From an uncultured Clostridium sp. (GTDB taxonomy: Bacteria; Bacillota; Clostridia; TANB77; CAG-508), in contig USEI01000008.1 of assembly GCA_900553685.1 (NCBI GenBank), forward strand, positions 1 to 64,000: a stretch of DNA of 64,000 nt. The letters are read 5' to 3'. The translations under genes were made by a program, and so were the position numbers. The notes under the pieces were generated by a model, which searched no databases, was not told where the DNA came from, and saw only the letters and a list, made by a program, of their open reading frames with translations. Of the stretch, positions 29,105 to 37,496 are shown in pieces (position 1 is the stretch's first letter; each line of letters opens with the position of its first letter).

Positions 29105-29947
29105 CTATAATACTCTTTCTTCCATTTCTGCAATTTTTTTCAAGTCTTTATATAACTCATCATACATATCAGGAGTTATAGATTGTTTTCCGTCACATAA
29201 TGCATGTTCTGGATCATTGTGCACTTCAATTATCAATCCATCTGCACCTACTGAAACAGCTGCCTTAGATAAAGGTTCAACCATCCATCTTATTCCAGCT
29301 GCATGACTTGGGTCTACTATCACTGGAAGATGACTTAATTTTTTAATCATTGGAATTGCAGAAATATCTAAAGTATTTCTCATACTAGTTTCATATGTTC
29401 TTATCCCTCTTTCACATAATATAACTTGCTCATTTCCTTCGGACATTATATATTCAGCAGACATAAGCCACTCTTCTATTGTTGCAGAAAGTCCTCTTTT
29501 TAAAAGTACTGGTTTGTTTAACTTTCCAAGTTTTTTTAATAAATCAAAATTTTGCATATTTCTTGCTCCAACTTGAATAATATCAACATCTCTATCAAAT
29601 ATTTCTATATCATCTGTAGACATAATTTCAGTTACAATTTTTAAACCTGTTGCTTCTCTTGCTTTTTTTAATAACTCTAATCCATCATATTTAAGTCCTT
29701 GAAAAGCATAAGGAGATGTTCTTGGCTTAAAAGCTCCACCTCTTAAAACTGTTGCTCCACTTTTCTTTACTTTTTTTGCAATTTCTATTACTTGTTCTTC
29801 ACTTTCAACAGAGCAAGGTCCTGCTATCATCATTAATTTCTTTCCGCCTACTATTTCTTCACCATTTATTTTAATAACTGTATTTTCCGGATGATTTATC
29901 CTGCTCGCCTTTTTGTATGGAACATTTTCTTTAACTTTTGTTATCAT
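29105..29947 (-). CDS. aroF: 3-deoxy-7-phosphoheptulonate (DAHP) synthase
   Basis: First enzyme of the shikimate pathway, condensing PEP and erythrose 4-phosphate. Start at ATG 29947 (MITKVKENVPYKK), directly after AAGGAGGAA, gives 280 aa of the single-domain Ibeta type. Motifs: MMIAGPCSVESEEQ, GGAFKPRTSPYAFQG, GARNMQNFDLL, CERGIRTYETS, PVIVDPSHAAGIR and the metal-site region IIEVHNDPEHALCDG. There is no fused chorismate mutase or ACT-type domain, so allosteric control is probably limited. Expression appears to be governed by a Phe/Tyr-rich leader peptide and terminator-like hairpin in the 290-nt leader. No other aromatic-pathway gene is adjacent. Confidence 0.95.
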   Translation of the reverse strand: MITKVKENVPYKKASRINHPENTVIKINGEEIVGGKKLMMIAGPCSVESEEQVIEIAKKVKKSGATVLRGGAFKPRTSPYAFQGLKYDGLELLKKAREATGLKIVTEIMSTDDIEIFDRDVDIIQVGARNMQNFDLLKKLGKLNKPVLLKRGLSATIEEWLMSAEYIMSEGNEQVILCERGIRTYETSMRNTLDISAIPMIKKLSHLPVIVDPSHAAGIRWMVEPLSKAAVSVGADGLIIEVHNDPEHALCDGKQSITPDMYDELYKDLKKIAEMEERVL

Positions 29948-29964
29948 AAAATTCCTCCTTAAAT

Positions 29965-29993
29965 CAAAAAAGAGTCTCATCAAATGAGACTCT
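29965..29993 (-). promoter_or_regulatory. Attenuator terminator before DAHP synthase
   Basis: On the minus strand AGAGTCTCAT and ATGAGACTCT form a perfect 10-bp stem around TTG, followed by TTTTTTGATTT and, 8 nt later, the RBS of the DAHP synthase gene. It is therefore a terminator inside the transcript leader. Its 5' arm plus loop (CTCATTTGA, 29980-29988) is perfectly complementary over 9 nt to TCAAATGAG at 30093-30101 in the distal part of the leader ORF. That pairing would be mutually exclusive with the terminator. Confidence 0.8.
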
Positions 29994-30064
29994 AAATTTA
30001 TTATTTTAAATAATAAATATTAAAATAATATTAATTTTATATCCATGGCTATTTTAATAAAATT

Positions 30065-30208
30065 TTAATATTCTAAAATTATATTTTTATTACTCATTTG
30101 AACGATTAATTTATATTTTAGATAAGCAAAAAATCCTGCGCTAAAATAAAAGCTCAAGAAACCAAAATAGTTATTAAAATAAAATTTATTAACTATATTT
30201 GCTATCAT
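30065..30208 (-). CDS. Phe/Tyr-rich leader peptide of DAHP synthase
   Basis: A 47-codon ORF with AAAGGAG upstream (12 nt to this ATG; a TTG at 30211 in the same frame is 9 nt away). Residues 9-29 read FYFNNYFGFLSFYFSAGFFAY: 12 of 21 are Phe or Tyr, and the whole peptide has 8 Phe and 6 Tyr but no Trp. It lies between a consensus promoter and the terminator preceding a DAHP synthase gene, so it looks like an attenuation leader peptide comparable in logic to E. coli PheL. The distal codons 36-39 carry the antiterminator strand. A genuine small membrane protein is the alternative reading. Confidence 0.75.
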   Translation of the reverse strand: MIANIVNKFYFNNYFGFLSFYFSAGFFAYLKYKLIVQMSNKNIILEY

Positions 30209-30245
30209 CAATATAAAATTCTCCTTTCATTAAGTAATTTTTAAT

Positions 30246-30274
30246 ATATTACCATTTATTTACTATGTTGTCAA
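30246..30274 (-). promoter_or_regulatory. Promoter of the DAHP synthase leader transcript
   Basis: Perfect TTGACA (30269-30274) and TAATAT (30246-30251) separated by 17 bp. The expected start point, near 30239, gives a leader of about 290 nt containing the whole leader-peptide ORF and attenuator. Confidence 0.7.
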
Positions 30275-30436
30275 ATATTTTTTATTAACAATATAAATTT
30301 TATTACTAAAATTTCATATTTTGTTTTCTCTATTTAGCAAAAACTAATATATATTTTTTCACTTAAAATATAATTCTTGAAAATTTAATACTTTAAAAAA
30401 TATTCCTTAATACTATTACTAAAAGACTATTTAAAA

Positions 30437-31444
30437 TTAATCTATTTGAATTCTATCTTTTTTGGTTTCCTCAAATTGCATTCTTAGTTTTTCAAATTTT
30501 TTTTCATATTCAGTTTTGTTTATTTTTTCTGCAATTTTCATTGCCTCATTATATTTTAAATCGAATAATTCTATTAGTTTTGCTTTTAAATATTCTCTAT
30601 TTATTGTGTTTTCAGCTTTTATCATGTCTAAAAATCTAATTATTGTTTCAAAATATTTTCTATAACAATCTAATACTAAATCTTCTAAATTAATTTCTTT
30701 TGCTAAATTCATGCAGTACTCAATTCCATCTAGCATTAATAATCTTTCTTCACTAAATGGTCGATTTACAGTACTTGTTTTTCTTTGTACATAAACATAT
30801 TGTACTTTATGCAATTTTAAATTTTTCTTAGTATTATAATATAATTTATACATAGTTCCCCATTCTTCGTAAATTCTTACTTCTGAAAAACGTATATTTT
30901 TAAAAACTTCTTTTTTATATATTTTATTTACTTTTACTATTGTTTCTAAATAATCTGCAAAGTCTTCCCCAAATAATTTTCTTAATCCACCAACTCCGTC
31001 ATAAACTTCTACGGTTTCATTTTCATCTACCTCAAATTCTTCTATGTAAACTTTTTCAATATCTTCTTCTTCCTTAACTTTTATCATTGAACATTCTGTT
31101 ATATCTGTACCATATTTTTCTGTAAGTATATATAGATTTTTATAGAAATTTTTATTTATGTAATCATCTGGATCTGAAAAACCAATATAATCTCCTCTAG
31201 CTATATCAAGACCTAAATTTATAGCACTAGCTTGACCACCATTGTTTTTATGTATAACTTTAATTCTATTATCTATATTAGCATATTCATCACAAATTTT
31301 TCCACTTTGATCAGTAGATCCATCATCTACTAATATTATTTCTAAATTTTTATAAGTTTGGTTTATTATAGAATTTATAGATCTTCTTAAATATTTTTCT
31401 ATATTATAAACTGGTACTATTACACTAATTAACTTATCTTCCAT
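30437..31444 (-). CDS. Glycosyltransferase family 2
   Basis: 335 aa GT-A enzyme. N-terminal ISVIVPVYNIEKYLRRSI, then IILVDDGSTDQSG (nucleotide binding, near residue 37-42), AINLGLDIARGDYIGFSDPDDYI with the DxD-type metal site, and an acidic block before the WGTMYKLYYNT segment. The C-terminal 100 residues are helical and charged, with no membrane anchor. Acceptor unknown; isolated from other surface-polysaccharide genes. It is separated from the DAHP leader promoter by 163 bp of AT-rich sequence. Confidence 0.9.
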   Translation of the reverse strand: MEDKLISVIVPVYNIEKYLRRSINSIINQTYKNLEIILVDDGSTDQSGKICDEYANIDNRIKVIHKNNGGQASAINLGLDIARGDYIGFSDPDDYINKNFYKNLYILTEKYGTDITECSMIKVKEEEDIEKVYIEEFEVDENETVEVYDGVGGLRKLFGEDFADYLETIVKVNKIYKKEVFKNIRFSEVRIYEEWGTMYKLYYNTKKNLKLHKVQYVYVQRKTSTVNRPFSEERLLMLDGIEYCMNLAKEINLEDLVLDCYRKYFETIIRFLDMIKAENTINREYLKAKLIELFDLKYNEAMKIAEKINKTEYEKKFEKLRMQFEETKKDRIQID

Positions 31445-31688
31445 ACTAAATCTTCCATTTCTTATATCATAATATACTATTTATAATATTTTACAACAAA
31501 TATTCTTAAATTTCTACATTTTTTGTTAAGTTATGCAATTTTCTATTTTTAGATATTAATATAATTAATTACAACATAATTAGCATACAGTTTAATCGTA
31601 TTATTTTTGTTTTTATAGTTTTCAATATTTTTATAAATTAATGTTTTTAGAATTTTCACACTGTTTAATTTATAATATAAAAGTAAAC

Positions 31689-31708
31689 TGGGGAGCAGTT
31701 GCTCCCCA
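31689..31708 (-). terminator. Terminator of the 98-aa gene
   Basis: TGGGGAGCA / TGCTCCCCA stem followed on the minus strand by GTTTACTTTTATATT, 56 bp after the stop at 31765. The GC-rich stem stands out from the surrounding AT. The remaining part of the gap to 31445 is AT-rich and shows no gene. Confidence 0.75.
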
Positions 31709-31764
31709 AAAAACAGTTTTAATAGTTGATTAAAGAAAAATAATTTCACATTTTATATGATTTA

Positions 31765-32061
31765 TTAATTGTTCACATAAATAATTGCTACTTTATCTCT
31801 TTCTTTAATCACAGGTTTTGAAATTCCGTGAGCAGTGTCTAAAACCACTCTATTAGCATTCATTTTCGCAAGTGAATGAATTAGTGATGGATAATCAACT
31901 AAGGTTTCAGCTATCATCGTTGCTATATGCTGCTCCCTTATTTCAATTTTGTCCAAAACATTCCATTCTTTCTGTGTAATGTTTTCTGCCATAAGACATG
32001 TCTGCTCTGCTTTTCCATCAGCGTTAAGTAACGCCATTAATGATTGTTTTACCGTTCTCAT
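31765..32061 (-). CDS. Small protein of unknown function, atypical codon use
   Basis: 98 aa, not recognised. It begins MRTVKQSLMALLNADGKAEQ and looks largely alpha-helical (LMAENITQKEWNVLDKIEIRE, MIAETLVDYPSLIHSLAKM). A short strand region VVLDTAHGISKPVIKERDKVAIIYV follows. No signal peptide or membrane segment. It uses CAG, GCG, GTG and ACG codons more freely than neighbours and is less AT-rich. Like the 94-aa gene at 18.9 kb it is a stand-alone unit with near-consensus promoter, AGGAGG site and GC-rich terminator. Function not predictable. Confidence 0.72.
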   Translation of the reverse strand: MRTVKQSLMALLNADGKAEQTCLMAENITQKEWNVLDKIEIREQHIATMIAETLVDYPSLIHSLAKMNANRVVLDTAHGISKPVIKERDKVAIIYVNN

Positions 32062-32109
32062 ACGGCATTTCCTCCTAATATGTGATCAGTCACGTTGTTT
32101 CCAAATATT

Positions 32110-32138
32110 ATTATAACATTTATTGTTATTTGAGTCAA
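32110..32138 (-). promoter_or_regulatory. Promoter of the atypical 98-aa gene
   Basis: TTGACT (32133-32138) and perfect TATAAT (32110-32115) at 17-bp spacing, 48 bp before the ATG; a GTGA/TCAC inverted repeat lies in the short 5' UTR. Confidence 0.75.
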
Positions 32139-32252
32139 CAGTTATGTCAGCCTATGTTCAAAATTGGCAACATCAAGTTAATTAATATAATATTATAAAA
32201 TATTATATTATATATAAATATATGTAATTTTATAAAATTTTACAAAAAATAA

Positions 32253-32271
32253 GAGAGTGCTAAGCACTCTC
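32253..32271 (-). terminator. Terminator of RNase P RNA
   Basis: GAGAGTGC / GCACTCTC with 3-nt loop, then TTATTTTTTG on the minus strand, immediately after the rnpB P1 helix. Confidence 0.85.
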
Positions 32272-32275
32272 CTCT

Positions 32276-32617
32276 TAGAGTAAATCTATAAGCCGGGTTC
32301 TGTCGTGGATAGTCATTTATCTAGAATATATATTGCTATATATTTCAAGCCACACAAATTGAGAAAATGACGAGCAGTCTTAACTTTCTCTTCAAGGTGT
32401 TGCTCCAGATAGGGTTTACACAGCCAATATATCACTATACTGCTGGTGAGCTTTTACCTCACCTTTTCACCTGAACTATAAAAATAGTTGTTATTTTCTG
32501 TTGCACTTTCCCTAAGGTTGCCCTCGCTTGACGTTATCAAGTATCATTGCTCTATGGAGCCCGGACTTTCCTCTCGTAAAACCTTTCGATTTTTACCAGC
32601 GACTATCCAATTTACTC
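32276..32617 (-). ncRNA. rnpB: RNase P RNA (M1-type)
   Basis: Catalytic RNA of RNase P. The minus strand begins GAGTAAATTGGATAGTCGC and ends with CGACAGAACCCGGCTTATAG, both signature regions of bacterial RNase P RNA. P1 is formed by GAGTAAA with TTTACTC. Also seen are the conserved GAGGAAAGTCCGGGCTCC block near the 5' end, GAGGGCAACCTTAGGGAAAG in the core, and the P4-type complementarity. Ends are estimated from P1, so each may be off by a few bases. A terminator hairpin follows. Confidence 0.93.
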
Positions 32618-32687
32618 TATTTTTTATTTTAACTTCTTTCTTATTTTAAGTCAAGTTTTTTATGTAAATTATATTTATGTTGAAATA

Positions 32688-33230
32688 TTATTTTTTATCT
32701 ATCCATTCATAATATTTTTTTAAATATTCCCAGCATCCTTCTTTATCTGTTATTCCATCATAATTATCATTAATTCTTCTTATAACTTCATCTTTTTCAA
32801 ACCATTTTACTTCAGAAACCTCTTCTTCTTGCAAAATTAATTTTGATATATCTATATCCTTATTTACAATATAATACTCATTAAAATGTTTATTTATTAT
32901 TTCCCCTTTTATATTTTGTGAAGTCGAAGCTCCTAAAAACAATATATCATCTTTAGTTATATTCGAACCTAATTCTTCTTTAATTTCTCTTATTATGGCT
33001 TCAAATCCAAATTCTCCTGCTAGCACATGTCCGCCAGCAGAAATATCCCATAAATTAGGCCACATTTTTTTACTTGCACTTCTTTTTTGTAATAAAACCT
33101 CATTTTTGGAATTAATTATAAATAAAGCTACCGCTTTATGCCACAATCCTAATTTATGGCATTTGGATCTAGTTTCTACTTTTCCAGAAAATTCACCATT
33201 TTCTAGTAAAATATCAAATTTTTCTTCCAT
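32688..33230 (-). CDS. Nudix hydrolase (IDI/YfcD-like)
   Basis: 180 aa with the Nudix box GGHVLAGEFGFEAIIREIKEELG (residues about 66-88, all key Glu present). The N-terminal CHKLGLWHKAVALFIINSKNEVLLQKRS resembles the isopentenyl-diphosphate isomerase/YfcD subgroup. As the organism uses the MEP pathway (ispG), a true IDI role is possible, but the sequence fits generic NDP-X hydrolases equally well. Confidence 0.85.
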   Translation of the reverse strand: MEEKFDILLENGEFSGKVETRSKCHKLGLWHKAVALFIINSKNEVLLQKRSASKKMWPNLWDISAGGHVLAGEFGFEAIIREIKEELGSNITKDDILFLGASTSQNIKGEIINKHFNEYYIVNKDIDISKLILQEEEVSEVKWFEKDEVIRRINDNYDGITDKEGCWEYLKKYYEWIDKK

Positions 33231-33275
33231 ATTTCTTATATGATATATTCTCCTTTCATTATATTAATATAAAAA

Positions 33276-34850
33276 TTAATTTGATTCTAATATCTTTATT
33301 GCACATTTTATTCCATCCATTGCAGCTGTTGTTATTCCTCCAGCATATCCTGCTCCTTCACCACAAGGATATATTCCCTTAATATTTGACTGTAAAGTTT
33401 CATCTCTTACAATTCTTACTGGTGATGAAGTTCTTGTTTCAACTCCTGTTAGAATACTATCTTCATCTGCAAAACCTTTTATCTTTTTATCAAAATCAAG
33501 TATTCCTTCTTTTAAAGTTTCTGTTACATATTGTGGTAAAATTTCTTGCAAATTAGCAAATGTGACTCCTGGTTTATAAGTTGGCTTTACTTTTCCTAAT
33601 TTTTCTGTTTTTCTATTTTCTAAAAAGTCACCAAACTTTTGAATTGGTGCATAAAAATTGCTTCCTCCTAAGATAAATGCCTTCTTTTCTAATTCTTTTT
33701 GAAAATATATTCCCTCAAGTGGTGAATTACCTTCAAAATCTTCTGGTGTTATATTTACAAGTACAGCACTATTCGCATTTTCGCCATCTCTTGCAAATGT
33801 ACTCATTCCATTTGTAACAATTTCATTTTCTCCGCTTGAAGATGCCATAACTACTCCACCTGGACACATACAAAAAGTATAACATGAACGTTTTTCTCCA
33901 TGATATGCTAATTTATATTCTGCAGGTGGCAATCTTAATTTTGTATTTTCTCCATATTGAGATTTATTAATCATTTCTTGTTTATGTTCTATTCTAACTC
34001 CAACAGAGAAATTCTTTTTTTCTATGTTTAATCCTTTTTCATAAATTTTTTCAAAAGTATCTCTTGCACTATGTCCTATTGCTAAAACCAATGTATCTGT
34101 TTCTATTTTTCTATACTCTTCTTTTTTAGTACAATTTTTTTTAGATAAAATTGAAACTAATTTTTTATTTTCTATTTCAAAATCTATAAATTTTTCTTCA
34201 AAAAAGAATTCTCCTCCCATTTTAATTATGTAGTTTCTCATATTTGAAATTATATTTATTAAATTATCTGTCCCAATATGTGGTTTGTTAATATACATTA
34301 TTTGTTTTGGAGCTCCAAAATTTACAAACTCTTTTAAAACTACTCTCCCAATAGGATTATTCACACCCGTAGTAAGTTTTCCATCTGAAAAAGTTCCTGC
34401 TCCACCTTCTCCAAATTGCACATTTGAATTTAAGTTTAAAATTCCTGTTTTCATAAAATTATCTACATCTTTTTTTCTCTCTTCTACCTTTTTACCTTGT
34501 TCTATAATAATTGGTTTTATTCCATTTTGCACCAATATTAAAGCACAAAAAAGTCCTGCAGGACCTGCTCCTACAATAACAGGTCTGCTAGAACTACTTC
34601 TTTTACAATTTATATTTAATTTAAAATCTTCTTCATCTACAAGTTTTATATTTCTATTTTTTCCATTATATTCTATATCAATTGTATAATTATAAAATAT
34701 GTTATTTTTATTTCTTGCATCAATAGATTTTTTAAAAATATTATATTTAATAACTTTATTAAAATCTAATTTATATTTTAAACAAGCTTTTTCTAAAATT
34801 TCTTTTTCTGTTAAATCTTCATAAATTTTTATATTTTCTAATCTTAGCAT
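33276..34850 (-). CDS. FAD-dependent oxidoreductase (COG2509)
   Basis: 524 aa. A Rossmann dinucleotide-binding motif VIVGAGPAGLFCALIL near residue 91, preceded by a 90-residue N-terminal domain typical of COG2509 uncharacterised FAD dehydrogenases. Others: QFGEGGAGTFSDGKLTTG, TLVLAIGHSARDTFE, CMCPGGVVMASSS and the C-terminal FAD block GIYPCGEGAGYAGGITTAAMDG. The substrate is unknown. No cotranscribed partner; the next gene upstream starts after a 59-bp gap. Confidence 0.9.
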   Translation of the reverse strand: MLRLENIKIYEDLTEKEILEKACLKYKLDFNKVIKYNIFKKSIDARNKNNIFYNYTIDIEYNGKNRNIKLVDEEDFKLNINCKRSSSSRPVIVGAGPAGLFCALILVQNGIKPIIIEQGKKVEERKKDVDNFMKTGILNLNSNVQFGEGGAGTFSDGKLTTGVNNPIGRVVLKEFVNFGAPKQIMYINKPHIGTDNLINIISNMRNYIIKMGGEFFFEEKFIDFEIENKKLVSILSKKNCTKKEEYRKIETDTLVLAIGHSARDTFEKIYEKGLNIEKKNFSVGVRIEHKQEMINKSQYGENTKLRLPPAEYKLAYHGEKRSCYTFCMCPGGVVMASSSGENEIVTNGMSTFARDGENANSAVLVNITPEDFEGNSPLEGIYFQKELEKKAFILGGSNFYAPIQKFGDFLENRKTEKLGKVKPTYKPGVTFANLQEILPQYVTETLKEGILDFDKKIKGFADEDSILTGVETRTSSPVRIVRDETLQSNIKGIYPCGEGAGYAGGITTAAMDGIKCAIKILESN

Positions 34851-34909
34851 TATTTTCCTCTTTTATCATTTTGACTAATTTTGTTAGTAAATCCAAAAAT
34901 ATTTATTCT

Positions 34910-35602
34910 TTATTCTTCAGCACATTTATTAAAATAAGGATTGTTTTCTGTAGTTTCATTAGGTATTATTTTTACAATACTTTCTATTAAATGTCTTGGC
35001 ATAGACTCTTCAGATATGTTTTCTGGCATTATTTTCATAGAATTTTTCTTAAAATTATTTGATAAAATTTGAAATGGCTTATAAAACTTGCTATATTCTT
35101 CTTTGCCAAGTGCAGCACAGCAAAATAACATATCATCTTCATTTATTGCCTGTTCTTCAAAAATACTTCTTTCTAATGTAGTATCAAAATAAAAAAATTC
35201 TTTTCCTACTTTTACTAAATTAGATATATGCAGAGAGCCTGATCTAGATTTTGATAGAATAATATAAGATTCAAATCCTTTCATATATAATAAATGTTTA
35301 AATAGTATTGAATTTGTTACACTAAGTCCAGGATTATCAATCAGTCCTATATATAAATTATGCAAATATTCTTCTTCCTTTGTATTTGAGATATTACTTT
35401 GTTCATATTTGGATTCTGGATGAATATTTTGAACAACATATTTATATATTTTTAAAATTATTTCCAATTGTTCTATTATATTTGAATTTTTTTTACTAAG
35501 ATTTAAGAATCTTAATATTTGCATAGATTTATTTTCTATTATTTTCTTTTTTTCTATACTTGTTTTATTCTTTTTCACTGCTATTAATCTCTTTCTGAAC
35601 AA
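34910..35602 (-). CDS. Transglutaminase-like fold protein, catalytic Cys apparently missing
   Basis: 230 aa, unassigned. The segment NPGLSVTNSILFKHLLYMKGFESYII, then SLHISNLVKV and EFFYFDTTLE, follows the Cys-His-Asp layout of transglutaminase/protease-like domains. The usual G-x-C position reads G-L-S, so the nucleophile appears replaced by Ser. This assignment is pattern-based and needs structural confirmation. It starts 9 bp after the superoxide reductase stop codon, so both are likely in one transcript. Confidence 0.5.
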   Translation of the reverse strand: MFRKRLIAVKKNKTSIEKKKIIENKSMQILRFLNLSKKNSNIIEQLEIILKIYKYVVQNIHPESKYEQSNISNTKEEEYLHNLYIGLIDNPGLSVTNSILFKHLLYMKGFESYIILSKSRSGSLHISNLVKVGKEFFYFDTTLERSIFEEQAINEDDMLFCCAALGKEEYSKFYKPFQILSNNFKKNSMKIMPENISEESMPRHLIESIVKIIPNETTENNPYFNKCAEE

Positions 35603-35611
35603 TAAAAAATT

Positions 35612-35986
35612 CTATTCAACATCCTTTTTCCATAATTCATGTTTATTACAATATGCATATATTGTAGAACCAGGAATATATTCGAAATAAGTTTTTGCTT
35701 CTTCTCCTGGTTTAAAATATTTTGTACATTCTTTTTCATCACTTACCATACTGATCCATTCAATATAATGTTCTTCTTCCATTACATGATTTACTGTTAC
35801 ATAAATTTTTCCATCTTTTATTTCATAAACTGGAACATGTTTTTCAACAGCCGCATCTACTGAATTTGGTGCTATAACTTCCATTGGCTCATTACAACAA
35901 ACTATTCCACATCCATTACAATTACAATCTTTTAGTACTTTTATTGTTGCTCCACAAGATTTACATTTTTTTAATAATAATTCCAT
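35612..35986 (-). CDS. Superoxide reductase (desulfoferrodoxin type)
   Basis: 124 aa, full length. Centre I rubredoxin-like site: C8-x2-C11 and C30-C31. Centre II Fe(His)4(Cys) site: H50 (EKHVPV), H67 and H73 (VNHVMEEEHYIEW), C113 and H116 (YCNKHELW). Reduces superoxide to peroxide without making O2, a hallmark of anaerobes. Unusual: three additional cysteines (C21, C23, C26) in the loop between the two halves of centre I. RBS AAGGAGGA. Confidence 0.93.
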   Translation of the reverse strand: MELLLKKCKSCGATIKVLKDCNCNGCGIVCCNEPMEVIAPNSVDAAVEKHVPVYEIKDGKIYVTVNHVMEEEHYIEWISMVSDEKECTKYFKPGEEAKTYFEYIPGSTIYAYCNKHELWKKDVE

Positions 35987-36145
35987 AAAAAAATCCTCCT
36001 TTATTTTTTATTCTTATTTATACTATCACAACCTAAAATAAAAAACAATCAAATTATTCTAAAATAAATTTATTTTATGTAATAGGAAAATCTTTTGATT
36101 TTTTATTATATAAAAACTATACAAAATTATATACATTTTTTTATG

Positions 36146-36841
36146 TTAAATTTTTTTGATTAGCAATTTTAGAATTTCTCCAACTCTTTTTGAAACTTCT
36201 TCAATATATGTATGGAAATCTATTTCATTATTTCCATTTGGAGTATCAGAAATTCCTCTTATAACTAAAAATGGTATTTTATCTAAAGTACAAACTTGAG
36301 CTATTGCTGCTCCTTCCATTTCAATACAATCCGCATTAAATTCTTTCTGAATTTTAAGTGATTTTTCTAGATTTGAAGCAAACCAATCACCTGTTACTAT
36401 TCTTCCTATTTTTATGTTAAAGTCTCTATTTTTATACTCTTCCATAGTATTTTTACAAAGTTTTACTAAATTCTCATCAGACTTAAAAAATTTTCCAGTT
36501 CTTGCAATTTCACCTTTTTCATAATTTCCAACTCCTGTTATATCAAAATCATGTTGAACTAAATCTTTACCTATCACTATATCTTTAACTTTTAATTCGT
36601 TTGTTAATCCTCCAGCTGTTCCAACATTTATAACATAACTAGGATTAAACTTATCAATCATTATTTGAGTAGTTCTTGCTGCATTCACTTTTCCTACACC
36701 ACATTCTACTAAAACACATAGTTGATTTTCAATGTTTCCCTTTATAAATTTTAATTCAAATATTTCTTCTTCTAAAATATTAGTCATATTATCTTTTATT
36801 GCTATCATTTCTTTTTCTTCAGCTGCTATAATACCTATCAT
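36146..36841 (-). CDS. mtnN: 5'-methylthioadenosine/S-adenosylhomocysteine nucleosidase
   Basis: 231 aa purine-nucleoside phosphorylase-fold enzyme that hydrolyses MTA and SAH to adenine. Motifs: MIGIIAAEEKEMIAI, VGKVNAARTTQIMIDKF, VINVGTAGGLTNELKV, CIEMEGAAIAQVC and the catalytic Asp in IRGISDTPNG. It starts 12 bp after apt; adenine released by MtnN is the substrate of Apt, so this two-gene operon forms an adenine salvage route. Confidence 0.96.
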   Translation of the reverse strand: MIGIIAAEEKEMIAIKDNMTNILEEEIFELKFIKGNIENQLCVLVECGVGKVNAARTTQIMIDKFNPSYVINVGTAGGLTNELKVKDIVIGKDLVQHDFDITGVGNYEKGEIARTGKFFKSDENLVKLCKNTMEEYKNRDFNIKIGRIVTGDWFASNLEKSLKIQKEFNADCIEMEGAAIAQVCTLDKIPFLVIRGISDTPNGNNEIDFHTYIEEVSKRVGEILKLLIKKI

Positions 36842-36853
36842 AAATTATCTCCT

Positions 36854-37378
36854 TTATTTTCCTTCAAAACTTATTACAGAATATATATCATATTCTTTTA
36901 ATTTTTCTCTTGCTTTTAACTCTGGTAGTTCTATCAAGCAACAAATTTTTATAACTTCTCCACCTAGTCTTTTTACTAATTTTATTATTGCCTCTATGGT
37001 TCCTCCTGTTGCCATTAAATCATCAATTATTACAACTTTATCTCCTGGTTTTATAGAATCCGCATGTATTTGCAAGATAGCCTTTCCATATTCTAGATCA
37101 TAACTTTCTTCTATTGTTTTAAAAGGTAGTTTTCCCTTTTTTCTTACAGGAACAAAAGCTTTTTCCATATTATATGCTATAGGCATACCAAATATAAAAC
37201 CTCTTGATTCTGGAGAAACTACTATATTAAAATCTAAATTTTCTAAACCCTTTTGGATTTCTTTTATTGATAGCTGTAATCCTTCTGGTTCCTGGAGCAT
37301 ACTCGTTACATCCCTAAAAATTATTCCATCTTTAGGAAAATCTTTTATACTCCTAATATAATCTTTTAATTCTCTCAT
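36854..37378 (-). CDS. apt: Adenine phosphoribosyltransferase
   Basis: 174 aa, normal length. PRPP-binding motif KVVIIDDLMATGGTIEA near residues 115-131 and the purine-site hood SPESRGFIFGMPIAYNM near 55-71; FPKDGIIFRDVTSML at the N-terminus is conserved in Apt. Converts adenine plus PRPP to AMP. Operon with mtnN. RBS AGGAGGAAAAA precedes the ATG. Confidence 0.96.
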   Translation of the reverse strand: MRELKDYIRSIKDFPKDGIIFRDVTSMLQEPEGLQLSIKEIQKGLENLDFNIVVSPESRGFIFGMPIAYNMEKAFVPVRKKGKLPFKTIEESYDLEYGKAILQIHADSIKPGDKVVIIDDLMATGGTIEAIIKLVKRLGGEVIKICCLIELPELKAREKLKEYDIYSVISFEGK

Positions 37379-37496
37379 TTTTTCCTCCTTTTATTAATTT
37401 TAATACTTAATAATCAACAATTATATTGTTCATACATCCTTTCAGTTGTTTTTAAGAATTAAATAATAAGTATATTAAATTTTTTAAATTAACCGG

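Noticed and set aside
29948..30274. T-box riboswitch as the DAHP synthase control element
   Set aside because: No AGGGTGGNACCGCG-like T-box core is seen between promoter and terminator; the leader is filled by the Phe/Tyr-rich ORF.
31549..31749. 66-codon ORF on the minus strand between the 98-aa gene and the glycosyltransferase
   Set aside because: It runs through the terminator hairpin of the upstream gene, has no convincing RBS and a low-complexity Asn/Lys/Ile product.
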